Origin: DASRWT01 sp963748485
Lineage (GTDB): Bacteria; Methylomirabilota; Methylomirabilia; Rokubacteriales; CSP1-6
NCBI GenBank assembly: GCA_963748485.1
Contig: CAVVJF010000011.1
Location: forward strand, 558,001 to 622,000
Direction of reading: 5' to 3'
Length of the DNA: 64,000 bases
Shown here: in pieces, positions 7,616-15,145 of the stretch
How the letters are laid out: the number at the start of each line of letters is the position of its first letter
Position numbering within the stretch: position 1 is the stretch's first letter
Made by a program: the position numbers and the translations under genes
The notes under the pieces: model-generated
Databases searched by the model: none
Told to the model about the DNA's origin: nothing
What the model saw: the letters and a program-made list of their open reading frames with translations, nothing else

Positions 7616-8218
7616 TCAGCGCGCCTCGCGGCGGCCCAGCCGGACCTCGAGCTTGAGGAATCGCCGGTCCACGCGCCGAAACGCGCCGGCGACCTCCTCG
7701 CGGAAGCGATCCACCTTCTGGTCGAGCCCGGCCAGTCCCTCGGCGACCAGCGCGCTCCGTCCGCCCAGACGCTCCGCGACCACGTCGAGGTGCCGGCGCG
7801 TCTCCACGTGCTGCGCGCGGAGCTCTTCCATGAGGCGCTCCGTGTGCGCGCGCGCCTCGGCGATCTTGCGGTCGGTGTCCGCGTGCCCCTCGGCGACGCG
7901 CTGCTCGGTGTACTGGCGCGCCTCGGCCCGGGCCTCGGCGATCTTGCGGTCGGTGTCCGCGTGCCCCTCGGCGACGCGCTGCTCGGTGTACTGGCGCGCC
8001 TCGGCCCGGGCCTCGGCGATCTTGCGGTCGGTGTCCGCGTGCCCCTCGGTGACGCGCTGCTCGGTGTACTGGCGCGCCTCGGCCCGCGCCTCGGCGATCT
8101 TGCGGTCAGTGTCCGCATGTCCCTCGGCGACGATGGCGCGAACCTCCCGCCGTAGCACGCTGCGGAAGCGGATCAGGGTAAGGGGGGCGTGTCCGGTCCG
8201 GCGTCGCGAGCGCGCCAT
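7616..8218 (-). CDS. Repetitive coiled-coil protein
   Basis: A 200-residue, highly charged, helical protein of unknown function. Residues 32-124 consist of a 26-residue unit (EGHADTDRKIAEARAEARQY then TEQRV plus A/T) repeated almost exactly, with the fourth copy diverging after IAEARA. The flanks are a basic N-terminus (ARSRRRTGH) and a C-terminal coiled coil (LAGLDQKVDRFREEVAGAF, ending LEVRLGRREAR). It has no signal peptide or membrane span. The pattern resembles apolipoprotein A1/A4-like and DUF1640-type coiled coils, which may bundle or tether. The start is ATG 8218. Confidence 0.7.
   Translation of the reverse strand: MARSRRRTGHAPLTLIRFRSVLRREVRAIVAEGHADTDRKIAEARAEARQYTEQRVTEGHADTDRKIAEARAEARQYTEQRVAEGHADTDRKIAEARAEARQYTEQRVAEGHADTDRKIAEARAHTERLMEELRAQHVETRRHLDVVAERLGGRSALVAEGLAGLDQKVDRFREEVAGAFRRVDRRFLKLEVRLGRREAR
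7847..8125 (-). repeat. 78-bp in-frame tandem repeat (about 3.5 copies)
   Basis: Near-identical 78-bp units begin (minus strand) at 8125, 8047, 7969 and 7891 and encode the 26-residue helix. DNA identity is so high that recent duplication or repeat-length variation is likely. Confidence 0.9.
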
Positions 8219-8286
8219 ACGCGTACTCTCTGCAGTACCCGTCGCGCGGTCAAGCGTGGACGGGAGGATACACGCGGGAAGGCGCC

Positions 8287-9138
8287 CTATCCCGCGCGGG
8301 CGGCGAAGAAGCGCCGCACCACCGCCACGAACTCGGCCGGCTGATCGCCCGGCACCGTGTGGCCGGCGTCCGGAACCTCGGCTAGGCGGCCGTCGGGGAG
8401 GGCCTCCACCACACGCTGGGCCAGCTCGGGCGACAGCACGTCCGACTCCGCCCCCCGCACGAGCAGGGTGGGGCAGGTGATGTGAGTAAGCCGCTCCCAC
8501 AGATCCATGGGCTCGCGCCGCCCGCCCCGCCGCATCATCTCGCGGAGATCGCGCGCGTACTTCCAGGTGAGGGTGCCGTCCGGCTCGCGCCGGAGGGCGT
8601 GCTTGATCCGATGGCGTAGCTCGCCCACGTCGGCCCGCGGGTTCGCCGCCATCGCCGTCTCGACCGCCCACTCCTCGGATTCGATGGCTTCCGGCGCATT
8701 GGCGATCATCTGGCGGATCCGCGCCATCCCCGGAGGATGGATGTCGGGAGCGATGTCGACGATGACCAGGCGCTCCACCCGTGATGGATGCGCGCCCGCG
8801 AACCCCATGGCCACGCGCCCGCCCATGGACAGCCCCAGCAGCGAGAAGGTAGCGAGGCCCCCCGCGTCGGCGAACGCGCGGAGATCGTCGACCATGGCCC
8901 CGACTGTGTAGTCCCCGTCGGGCGCGGGCTCGGAGTCGCCGTGACCGCGCTGGTCGAGCCCGATGACATGCCAATCCGCGGCGAGCGCGACCGCGAGGGT
9001 GTCCCACGTGCGCGCGTGCCCGGTGATGCCGTGCAGCAGCACCAGCGGCGGCCTTGCGGGATCGCCCCACTCGACGTAGTGAAGCCGGAAGCCGCGCAGC
9101 GAAAGCGTGTGGTCTCGGGGCTCGGTGTGAAGTGTCAT
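8287..9138 (-). CDS. Alpha/beta hydrolase
   Basis: A 283-residue alpha/beta-hydrolase-fold enzyme of the epoxide hydrolase / haloalkane dehalogenase / 3-oxoadipate-lactonase type: oxyanion loop LLHGITGHARTWD, nucleophile elbow GLSMGGRVAM (Ser), C-terminal acid near LVRGAESDVL, and His in PDAGHTVPGD. The substrate cannot be assigned. ATG 9138 is preferred to the open frame beginning at 9177 because a good promoter lies between the two (see that entry). It is divergent from hsdR and not obviously part of the defence island. Confidence 0.87.
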   Translation of the reverse strand: MTLHTEPRDHTLSLRGFRLHYVEWGDPARPPLVLLHGITGHARTWDTLAVALAADWHVIGLDQRGHGDSEPAPDGDYTVGAMVDDLRAFADAGGLATFSLLGLSMGGRVAMGFAGAHPSRVERLVIVDIAPDIHPPGMARIRQMIANAPEAIESEEWAVETAMAANPRADVGELRHRIKHALRREPDGTLTWKYARDLREMMRRGGRREPMDLWERLTHITCPTLLVRGAESDVLSPELAQRVVEALPDGRLAEVPDAGHTVPGDQPAEFVAVVRRFFAARAG

Positions 9139-9148
9139 GGCGAGGGCG

Positions 9149-9177
9149 AGTGTACGGGGAGGATCTGGCGCCGTCAA
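9149..9177 (-). promoter_or_regulatory. Sigma70-type promoter for the alpha/beta hydrolase
   Basis: Minus strand: TTGACG (9177-9172), a 17-bp spacer, and TACACT (9154-9149). The ATG at 9138 follows 10 nt after the -10 box, so the 5' leader would be only a few bases long. Confidence 0.6.
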
Positions 9178-9221
9178 TCAAGGATGCTCTTGGGCGCATG
9201 GCCGGGTAGAATCGGCCCGGC

Positions 9222-11603
9222 ATGGCGCTTGGAGAGGCCGACACACGGGCCAAGCTGATCGACCCGGCGCTGCACTCCCGCGGGTGGACGGAGGACCTGA
9301 TCCGCCGCGAGGAGACGGCGGGCGCTGTGGACGTGCTCGAGGGCCGCGCCCGGCGGCGGGCGCGCGGCCGGACCGACTACACCCTCCGCGTCAAGATCGC
9401 GCCCGACAGCCAGCCGGTGGCGGTGGCGCTGATCGAGGCCAAGGCCGAACATCTCCCGCCCGGCCATGGGCTCGAGCAGGCCAAGGTTTACGCCGCGTGC
9501 CGACGGCTCAACGTGGCCTTCGCCTTCTCGTCGAATGGCCATCTCTTCGTCGAGTACGACCGGCACGCGGGCCGGACCGCCGCCCCGCGGCGCCTCGCCG
9601 AGTTCCCCACGCCCGCCGACTTGCAAGATCGGTACGAGAAGGCGCAGGGCTTCCGGCTGGGCGAGCCCGCGGCCCGGCCCCTCGTCACCCGCTACGCGGG
9701 CGGGGAAGAGGGCACGCGGCGCTACTACCAGGACGCCGCGGTGCGCGCCGTGCTGGAGAAGCTGGCGCGGGGCGAGAAGCACGCGCTCCTCTCCCTGGCC
9801 ACGGGAGCGGGCAAGACGCGCATCGCGGTGAACCTTCTCAAGCGCATCGGCGACGCGGGGCTCCTGCGGCGAGCGCTCTTCGTCTGCGACCGGGACGAGC
9901 TGCGCAGCCAGGGGCTCGGTGCGTTCCAGAACGTCTTTGGCGCGGACGCCGCGGCGGTGTCGAGCGGGCATCCGCAGAAGAATGCGCGCATCCTCATCGC
10001 CACCTACCAGACGCTCGACGTGGACACCGAGGAGGCCGACGCCAATTTCCTGACCGACAACTATCCCGAGAACTACTTCAGCCACATCGTGATCGACGAG
10101 TGCCACCGCTCGGCCTGGGGGAAGTGGTCGCAGGTGCTCACGCGGAACCCCGACGCCGTGCAGATCGGGCTCACCGCCACCCCACGCAAGATCGAGATGA
10201 CGGAGCAGACCAAGGAAGCGCAGGCCGACGCGAAGGTGACTGCCGACAACCTCGCCCACTTCGGGGAGCCCGTGTACGAGTACGACATGAGCCAGGGCAT
10301 CGAGGACGGCTACCTCGCCGCCTGCGAGATCGTCCGACGCGACATCTTCCTGGACGAAAAGGCCCAGCCTGAGCGTGAGTCCGGTCTGGCCCAGGAGGAC
10401 CTCCAGGGAAAGACGCTGCGCGACGCCGACACCGGCGAGCCGGTCGGGTGGGTCACGGCGCGGGCCCGCTACGATGCGGCCGCGTTCGAGGATCGCCTTC
10501 TCCTGCCCGAGCGGGTGAGAGAGATGGCGCGCGACCTCTTCGCGCACCTCCTCGCCACCGGAGGACCCGAGCAGAAGACCATCGTCTTTTGCGCCCGAGA
10601 CCGCCATGCCGACGACGTGGCCGCCGCCCTCAACAACCTCTTCGCGCAGTGGTGCGCCGCGCAGAATCGCCCGCGGCTCGAGCCCTACGCCTTCAAGTGC
10701 ACGGCCGCATCCGGCGGCGCCGACTACCTGCCCGACCTGCGCGGCGCCGCGCGCCACCACTTCATCGCCACCACGGTGGATCTGCTGACCACCGGCGTGG
10801 ACGTACCCTGCGTCCGCAACATCGTCTTCTTCAAGTACGTGCGCTCGCCGATCTCCTTCTATCAGATGGTGGGGCGGGGGACGCGCATCGACCCGGCCAC
10901 CGGCAAGCTCATGTTCCGCGTCTACGACTACACCAACGCCACCCGCCTCTTCGGCGAGGAGTTCACGAGCCGCTTCGCGCCGCCGCGCAAGGAGCCGTCT
11001 GCCACCGCGCCAACCGGGCCCGCCACCCCGCCCGAGCGCACCATCGAGGTGGAGGGCTTCGACGTGCGCGTGTCGGACGCGGGCCGCTACATCGTCACCA
11101 TGGTGGACGGCCGCGCCATGCCCGTAACGGTGGAGGAGTACAAGCAGCGCGTGGCCGAGCGCCTCGTGGCCGAGGCCCCCACGCTCGAGGGCTTTCGCGC
11201 GCGCTGGATCGCCCCGCCTGCTCGTCGCGAGCTGCTGGGCCGGCTCCCGGACGCCGGCCGCTCCGCCCTGCTCGTCCGCGCCCTGGAGGACATGGCCGAC
11301 TACGACCTCTACGACGTCCTGGCCGAGCTGGGCTACGGCCAGGCGCCTCGCACTCGCGAGCACCGCGCCGAGGCCTTCGCCTACAAGCACGCGGGCTGGC
11401 TGGCCGGCCTGCCCGCTCCGGGCGCGGCCACCCTGAGCGCCCTGGCCGGCCAGTTCGCCCGCGCCGGCACGGATGGCCTGGAGAGTCCCGAGGTGTTCCA
11501 GACGCCCGAGGTGGCCCGCGCCGGCGGCGTCGCCGCCCTGCGGGTCCTCGGCAAGCCGGCCGAGATCCTGCGCGAGACCAAGGAGCGGCTCTTCGCGGCA
11601 TGA
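9222..11603 (+). CDS. hsdR: Type I restriction endonuclease subunit R
   Basis: A 793-residue motor and nuclease subunit of a type I restriction-modification system (EcoEI-like R). The N-terminal nuclease domain shows D52 and E72-A-K74 (PD-ExK). The helicase has Walker A ATGAGKT (193-199), motif II DECH (292-295) and motif III LTATP (317-321), followed by DLLTTGVDVP and a motif VI-like YQMVGRGTRIDP. The C-terminal region is the helical part that contacts the methyltransferase. It cleaves unmodified DNA after ATP-driven translocation. TAGAAT at 9207-9212 lies 9 nt before the ATG. It is the first gene of the island and overlaps the next by 4 bases. It looks intact. Confidence 0.95.
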   Translation: MALGEADTRAKLIDPALHSRGWTEDLIRREETAGAVDVLEGRARRRARGRTDYTLRVKIAPDSQPVAVALIEAKAEHLPPGHGLEQAKVYAACRRLNVAFAFSSNGHLFVEYDRHAGRTAAPRRLAEFPTPADLQDRYEKAQGFRLGEPAARPLVTRYAGGEEGTRRYYQDAAVRAVLEKLARGEKHALLSLATGAGKTRIAVNLLKRIGDAGLLRRALFVCDRDELRSQGLGAFQNVFGADAAAVSSGHPQKNARILIATYQTLDVDTEEADANFLTDNYPENYFSHIVIDECHRSAWGKWSQVLTRNPDAVQIGLTATPRKIEMTEQTKEAQADAKVTADNLAHFGEPVYEYDMSQGIEDGYLAACEIVRRDIFLDEKAQPERESGLAQEDLQGKTLRDADTGEPVGWVTARARYDAAAFEDRLLLPERVREMARDLFAHLLATGGPEQKTIVFCARDRHADDVAAALNNLFAQWCAAQNRPRLEPYAFKCTAASGGADYLPDLRGAARHHFIATTVDLLTTGVDVPCVRNIVFFKYVRSPISFYQMVGRGTRIDPATGKLMFRVYDYTNATRLFGEEFTSRFAPPRKEPSATAPTGPATPPERTIEVEGFDVRVSDAGRYIVTMVDGRAMPVTVEEYKQRVAERLVAEAPTLEGFRARWIAPPARRELLGRLPDAGRSALLVRALEDMADYDLYDVLAELGYGQAPRTREHRAEAFAYKHAGWLAGLPAPGAATLSALAGQFARAGTDGLESPEVFQTPEVARAGGVAALRVLGKPAEILRETKERLFAA

Positions 11604-12169
11604 GCCCGAGCGCGAGCGCGTCCGACACCGTCTACCAGCTTCACCTCCAGCTTCAGGAGATCGAGCCCGCCATCTGGCGCCAGGTGCGTGTGCGCGGCAG
11701 CCTGGGCCTCGACCGCCTGCACGCGGTGATCCAGCGCGTGATGGGCTGGAAGGACTACCACCTACACGAATTCACCGTCCGCGGCCAGCGCTACGGTATG
11801 CCAGATCCCGAAGAGCCCGACGAGGGCCTCCAACCGGACGACGCCACTACCCTCCGCGAGACCGCTCCGGAGGAGGGCATGACGCTCGCCTACACGTATG
11901 ACTTCGGCGACAACTGGCAGGTCGAGATCCGTGTCGAGCAAATCGAGCCCGCCTCGGGCCCCCCGCCGCGGCCCGCGTGCCTGGCCGGCGCCCGCGCCGC
12001 CCCGCCCGAGGACTGCGGCGGCGTGCCCGGCTACGAGGAGCTGTGCGAGATCCTGGCCGACCCGCGCCATCCCGAGCATGCCGAGCGCCGCCGCTGGGCG
12101 GGCCGCGCCTTCGACCCGGAGACCTTCGACCTCGCCGCGGTGAACCGGCGGCTCCAGCGGCTGAAGTGA
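11600..12169 (+). CDS. pRiA4b ORF-3-like protein in restriction island
   Basis: A 189-residue member of the plasmid pRiA4b ORF-3 family (PF07929): VYQLHLQLQEIEPAIWRQVR, LHAVIQRVMGWKDYHLHEF, then LAYTYDFGDNWQVEI and CGGVPGYEELCEIL. The family is common near mobile and defence genes and has no settled function. The ATG overlaps the hsdR stop (ATGA), so it is coupled to hsdR. Its position inside a restriction-modification operon suggests an accessory role; that is inference. Confidence 0.88.
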   Translation: MSPSASASDTVYQLHLQLQEIEPAIWRQVRVRGSLGLDRLHAVIQRVMGWKDYHLHEFTVRGQRYGMPDPEEPDEGLQPDDATTLRETAPEEGMTLAYTYDFGDNWQVEIRVEQIEPASGPPPRPACLAGARAAPPEDCGGVPGYEELCEILADPRHPEHAERRRWAGRAFDPETFDLAAVNRRLQRLK

Positions 12170-12221
12170 GCCGCCGGCCGCGATGCCTCTGCTATGATCT
12201 GGAGGCTTGGAGGGTCCGGCG

Positions 12222-12458
12222 ATGAGGTACTACACCTTCGAGATCGTGATCGAGAAGGAGGCCGAGGACGACGGCTACGCGGCCTACAGCCCCACCTTGC
12301 CCGGCTGCTTCAGCAACGGGAAGACCATCGAGGAGGCCAAGCGAAACATCCGCGACGCCATCCGGCAGCATCTCGAGTCTCTCCAGGCGCACGGCCAGCC
12401 GATTCCGCAGAACGACAAGCTCGTCCACGTCGAGGAGTTAACCGTCGGGCTCCCCTGA
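12222..12458 (+). CDS. hicB: HicB-type antitoxin
   Basis: A 78-residue HicB-like protein with the partial RNase-H-like fold (YYTFEIVIEKEAEDDGYAAY, SPTLPGCFSNGKTIEEA, NIRDAIRQHLESL). There is no added HTH or ribbon-helix-helix, so it is the short form. It is expected to bind and inhibit HicA. ATG 12222 has GGAGGG 7 nt upstream, and a TATGAT box at 12193-12198 may give this pair its own promoter inside the island. The stop overlaps the hicA ATG by one base (TGATG). Confidence 0.88.
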   Translation: MRYYTFEIVIEKEAEDDGYAAYSPTLPGCFSNGKTIEEAKRNIRDAIRQHLESLQAHGQPIPQNDKLVHVEELTVGLP

Positions 12459-12685
12459 TGGCGCGGCAGCCGCAGATCAGGGCCCGCGAGCTGATCCGCT
12501 TCCTAAAATCCCAAGGCTTCGTCGAGGACCGTCAAGCCGGGAGTCATCTGACGCTCTGGCACGAAGCGAAGAAGGTCTCGCTCACGGTGCCCGTCCACAC
12601 CGGCGCCGACCTCGGCCGCGGCCTGGCCGCCCGCATCTTGAAGGACGCCGGCTTCTCCGTCGAGGACTACCTCCGCCTGCGATGA
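12458..12685 (+). CDS. hicA: HicA-type mRNA interferase toxin
   Basis: A 75-residue HicA toxin with a dsRBD-like fold: ARELIRFLKSQGFVEDRQ, then AGSHLTLWHE with the catalytic His of the family GSHH/GSHx motif, VPVHTGADLGRG and ILKDAGFSVEDYL. It is predicted to cleave mRNA in the cytoplasm and to be neutralised by the HicB encoded just upstream. Here antitoxin precedes toxin, the reverse of the classical E. coli order. The pair sits between hsdR and hsdS and could act as an addiction or back-up module for the restriction system. Confidence 0.9.
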   Translation: MARQPQIRARELIRFLKSQGFVEDRQAGSHLTLWHEAKKVSLTVPVHTGADLGRGLAARILKDAGFSVEDYLRLR

Positions 12686-12710
12686 ACGGCCCAGCCCCGG
12701 TCAAGCGCTG

Positions 12711-13871
12711 ATGCCGCGATGGGGGCGTCTCGTTCGACTTGGCGACGCGCTGCTCGAGATCACACGAGGCGTCGGGCCTGGCTGGAAGGAGTTCCCCGTC
12801 TTGGGAGCGACACGAGGCGGTATCTCGCTGGCTAAGGAACCAGTGGGTAAGACGCCCGAGCGGTACAAGCTCGTGGAGCCGGGGACCATCTTCTACAATC
12901 CCATGCGCATACTCATCGGCTCCATCGCGATGCTGGACGAGGGCGGAGGATCCGGTATTACGAGCCCCGACTACGTGGTGTTCCGGACACGACCGGATGC
13001 CCTCCATCCTCGTTGGTTCTACTACTGGCTTCGCTCACATGAAGGGGCCGCGTTCATCCAAACGCTGGCGCGGGGTGCGGTCCGCGAGCGAATGATGTTC
13101 CGTCGCCTGGCGTCTGCAGAGATCCTAGCTCCGAATATCGAGGCCCAACGCCAGTTCGCGGCCGCGATGGTGGAGGTGGAGCGGGCGCGAGCCGCCGCGG
13201 AGGCGCAGCTAAAGGCGGCGGCGAGCTTGTCTCATGCTCACTTGCTGGCGGCGTTTCAGCGGGAGTCCTCGCGAGAGTGGCCGACTCGCATGCTCGGTGA
13301 AGTGGGCCGGCTCCTCCCATCGCGATCGATTGTGGCCGACGGTGATACGTCGGTGTTGGCGATTACGACAGCGTGCTTGACGGAGTCAGGGTTTGATCCA
13401 AAGGGAGTAAAGCGAGCGCGGATGTGGGCGACTGATGCGGCCGAGTGCGCAGTGGTCCCTGGAGAGATTCTGGTAGCCCGAAGCAATACTACGGAGCTCG
13501 TGGGTCGTGCTGCTGTCTTCACGGGGACCCCGGTCGGTGCAGTTGCGTCCGACCTGACGATCCGGATCCAAATGGGTTCCGACGTAGCACCTGAGTTTGC
13601 AGGAGCGTATCTCTCATATCTCTTCGCGACCGGATATTGGCGCGAACGTGCTGGTGGAGCGAGTGGTTCAATGAAGAAAATCACTCGGGGTCAACTCGAG
13701 ACTCAACCGGTACCGGTCCCGGCGAAACGTGTGCAAGACGAGTTCGTCAGGGTACTGGAAACTAAAATGACAAGCGCGAAGCGTGCCCGTCTAGCAGCCG
13801 AAGGCGAACTTGCGGCTCTCAAGGCCCTTCCTGGAGCATTGCTTCTACGTGCCTTCATTGTAGACGTGTGA
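12711..13871 (+). CDS. hsdS: Type I restriction-modification specificity subunit S
   Basis: A 386-residue DNA-recognition subunit with two target-recognition domains. The first spans roughly residues 1-140 (start LVRLGDALLEITRG; end RRLASAEILAPNIEAQRQ) and is followed by a helical spacer. The second begins at WPTRMLGEVGRLLPSR and ends with the block SMKKITRGQLETQPVPVPAKRVQDEFV, before a second helical spacer. It sets the methylation and cleavage site of the R-M complex. Composition is visibly less GC-rich than its neighbours, as expected for modules exchanged horizontally. It overlaps fic by 4 bases. Confidence 0.92.
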   Translation: MPRWGRLVRLGDALLEITRGVGPGWKEFPVLGATRGGISLAKEPVGKTPERYKLVEPGTIFYNPMRILIGSIAMLDEGGGSGITSPDYVVFRTRPDALHPRWFYYWLRSHEGAAFIQTLARGAVRERMMFRRLASAEILAPNIEAQRQFAAAMVEVERARAAAEAQLKAAASLSHAHLLAAFQRESSREWPTRMLGEVGRLLPSRSIVADGDTSVLAITTACLTESGFDPKGVKRARMWATDAAECAVVPGEILVARSNTTELVGRAAVFTGTPVGAVASDLTIRIQMGSDVAPEFAGAYLSYLFATGYWRERAGGASGSMKKITRGQLETQPVPVPAKRVQDEFVRVLETKMTSAKRARLAAEGELAALKALPGALLLRAFIVDV

Positions 13872-15145
13872 AACTTCTGGCTTTTCAGCTTGCACCCTTC
13901 AAGCAGGTTCTCGATATTATCGCCGGTGAGGATGATCGCAAACAACGCCAGCTGCTGTTCGCGGCTTCGCAAACAGGCGGTCTCGTGACCCGAACCGCAA
14001 GCCCAGCAGGGCAGCGCGTGCGCTTGGCCGAAGGGGTCTGGGCGCATGTGCCAGATCCGCTTCCCCCCGCCATCGAGTGGTTCCCCGATCTGGTGGCCGC
14101 CCTGTCCGAGGCCGACCGGCTGATCGGGCGGTTGGCGGGTGAGGGGGCGCGCCTCCCCAACGCGCACCTCCTGATCCGGCCCTTCGTGCGGCGCGAGGCG
14201 GTGCTGTCGAGCAAGATCGAGGGCACCCAGGCGACGCTCGGCGAGCTGCTGGCGGTCGAGGCGGGGATGGTGGTGGACCGAAGCCCGGACGATCTGCGCG
14301 AGGTCGGCAACTACGTCGTCGCGCTGGAGTACGGCGTCAAGCGGCGCGAGGACCTGCCCCTGTCCCTGCGGCTTATCCGAGAGCTCCATGCCAGGCTGAT
14401 GAAGAGGGTCCGTGGGGATCGGGCCCGACCAGGCGAGTTTCGCACCGTGCAGAACTGGATCGGGCGACCCAGCGCCGGCATCGCCGGCGCGACCTACGTG
14501 CCGCCGCCGCCCGACCGGATCTTGCCCTGCCTGGACGCTTGGGAGAGGTTCCTCCACGATCGGTCGCTGCCGCCGCTCGTACAGGTGGCGCTGGCGCACT
14601 ATCAGTTCGAGGCCATTCATCCGTTCGTGGACGGCAACGGGCGCGTGGGACGCCTGCTCATCACCCTGTTCCTGATCGAGCGCGGGGTGCTGCCCGCGCC
14701 GCTCCTCTATCTCAGCGCCTTCTTCGAGGCGAGCCGTCGCGACTACTACGATGGGCTCCAAGGGATCCATGCCCGCGGCGATTGGGAGGCATGGCTCCGC
14801 TATTTCTTCCAGGGCGTCGCGAGCCAGTCTGCGGATGCGCTGTCGCGGGCGAGCCGGATGAACGCGCTCCTGTCGAAATGGCGCGACAAGGCCGTCGATG
14901 CGGGCTTGCCCGCGGCGGTACGCCTGCTCGACGTGCTGGCGGAGAACCCCTACTGCACCGTAAGGGGCGCGGAGAAGCGTCTGAAAGTCGCCTTCACGAC
15001 GGCCCAGCGCGCCATGCTGAAGCTGGAATCACTCGGGATCGTGAAGCAAGTAAATGAGGCCAAGCGCGACCGCGTTTACTGCGCGACCGCGCTGCTGAAG
15101 ATCCTCGAAGAGCCCGCAGCCGTCGGGCAGGACACGATGAGCTGA
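13868..15145 (+). CDS. Fic-family protein with inhibitory helix, inside R-M operon
   Basis: A 425-residue Fic enzyme, which typically transfers AMP from ATP to a protein hydroxyl. The catalytic loop HPFVDGNGRVGR (from H251) is complete. The N-terminal inhibitory motif is also present (SSKIEG, S114 to E118), i.e. a class II self-inhibited Fic. The C-terminus carries a winged-helix-like domain (VRGAEKRLKVAFTTAQRAML), as in Fic/DOC proteins that bind DNA. The start is taken as GTG 13868, overlapping the hsdS stop. A start near 13985 is possible, because the first 35 residues are atypical and share the lower GC of hsdS. It lies between hsdS and hsdM and is coupled to both. Confidence 0.9.
   Translation: MKLLAFQLAPFKQVLDIIAGEDDRKQRQLLFAASQTGGLVTRTASPAGQRVRLAEGVWAHVPDPLPPAIEWFPDLVAALSEADRLIGRLAGEGARLPNAHLLIRPFVRREAVLSSKIEGTQATLGELLAVEAGMVVDRSPDDLREVGNYVVALEYGVKRREDLPLSLRLIRELHARLMKRVRGDRARPGEFRTVQNWIGRPSAGIAGATYVPPPPDRILPCLDAWERFLHDRSLPPLVQVALAHYQFEAIHPFVDGNGRVGRLLITLFLIERGVLPAPLLYLSAFFEASRRDYYDGLQGIHARGDWEAWLRYFFQGVASQSADALSRASRMNALLSKWRDKAVDAGLPAAVRLLDVLAENPYCTVRGAEKRLKVAFTTAQRAMLKLESLGIVKQVNEAKRDRVYCATALLKILEEPAAVGQDTMS

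Noticed and set aside
7847..8125. Regular 78-bp repeats as a CRISPR array
   Set aside because: Contiguous units without unique spacers, in a coding frame; no cas genes nearby.
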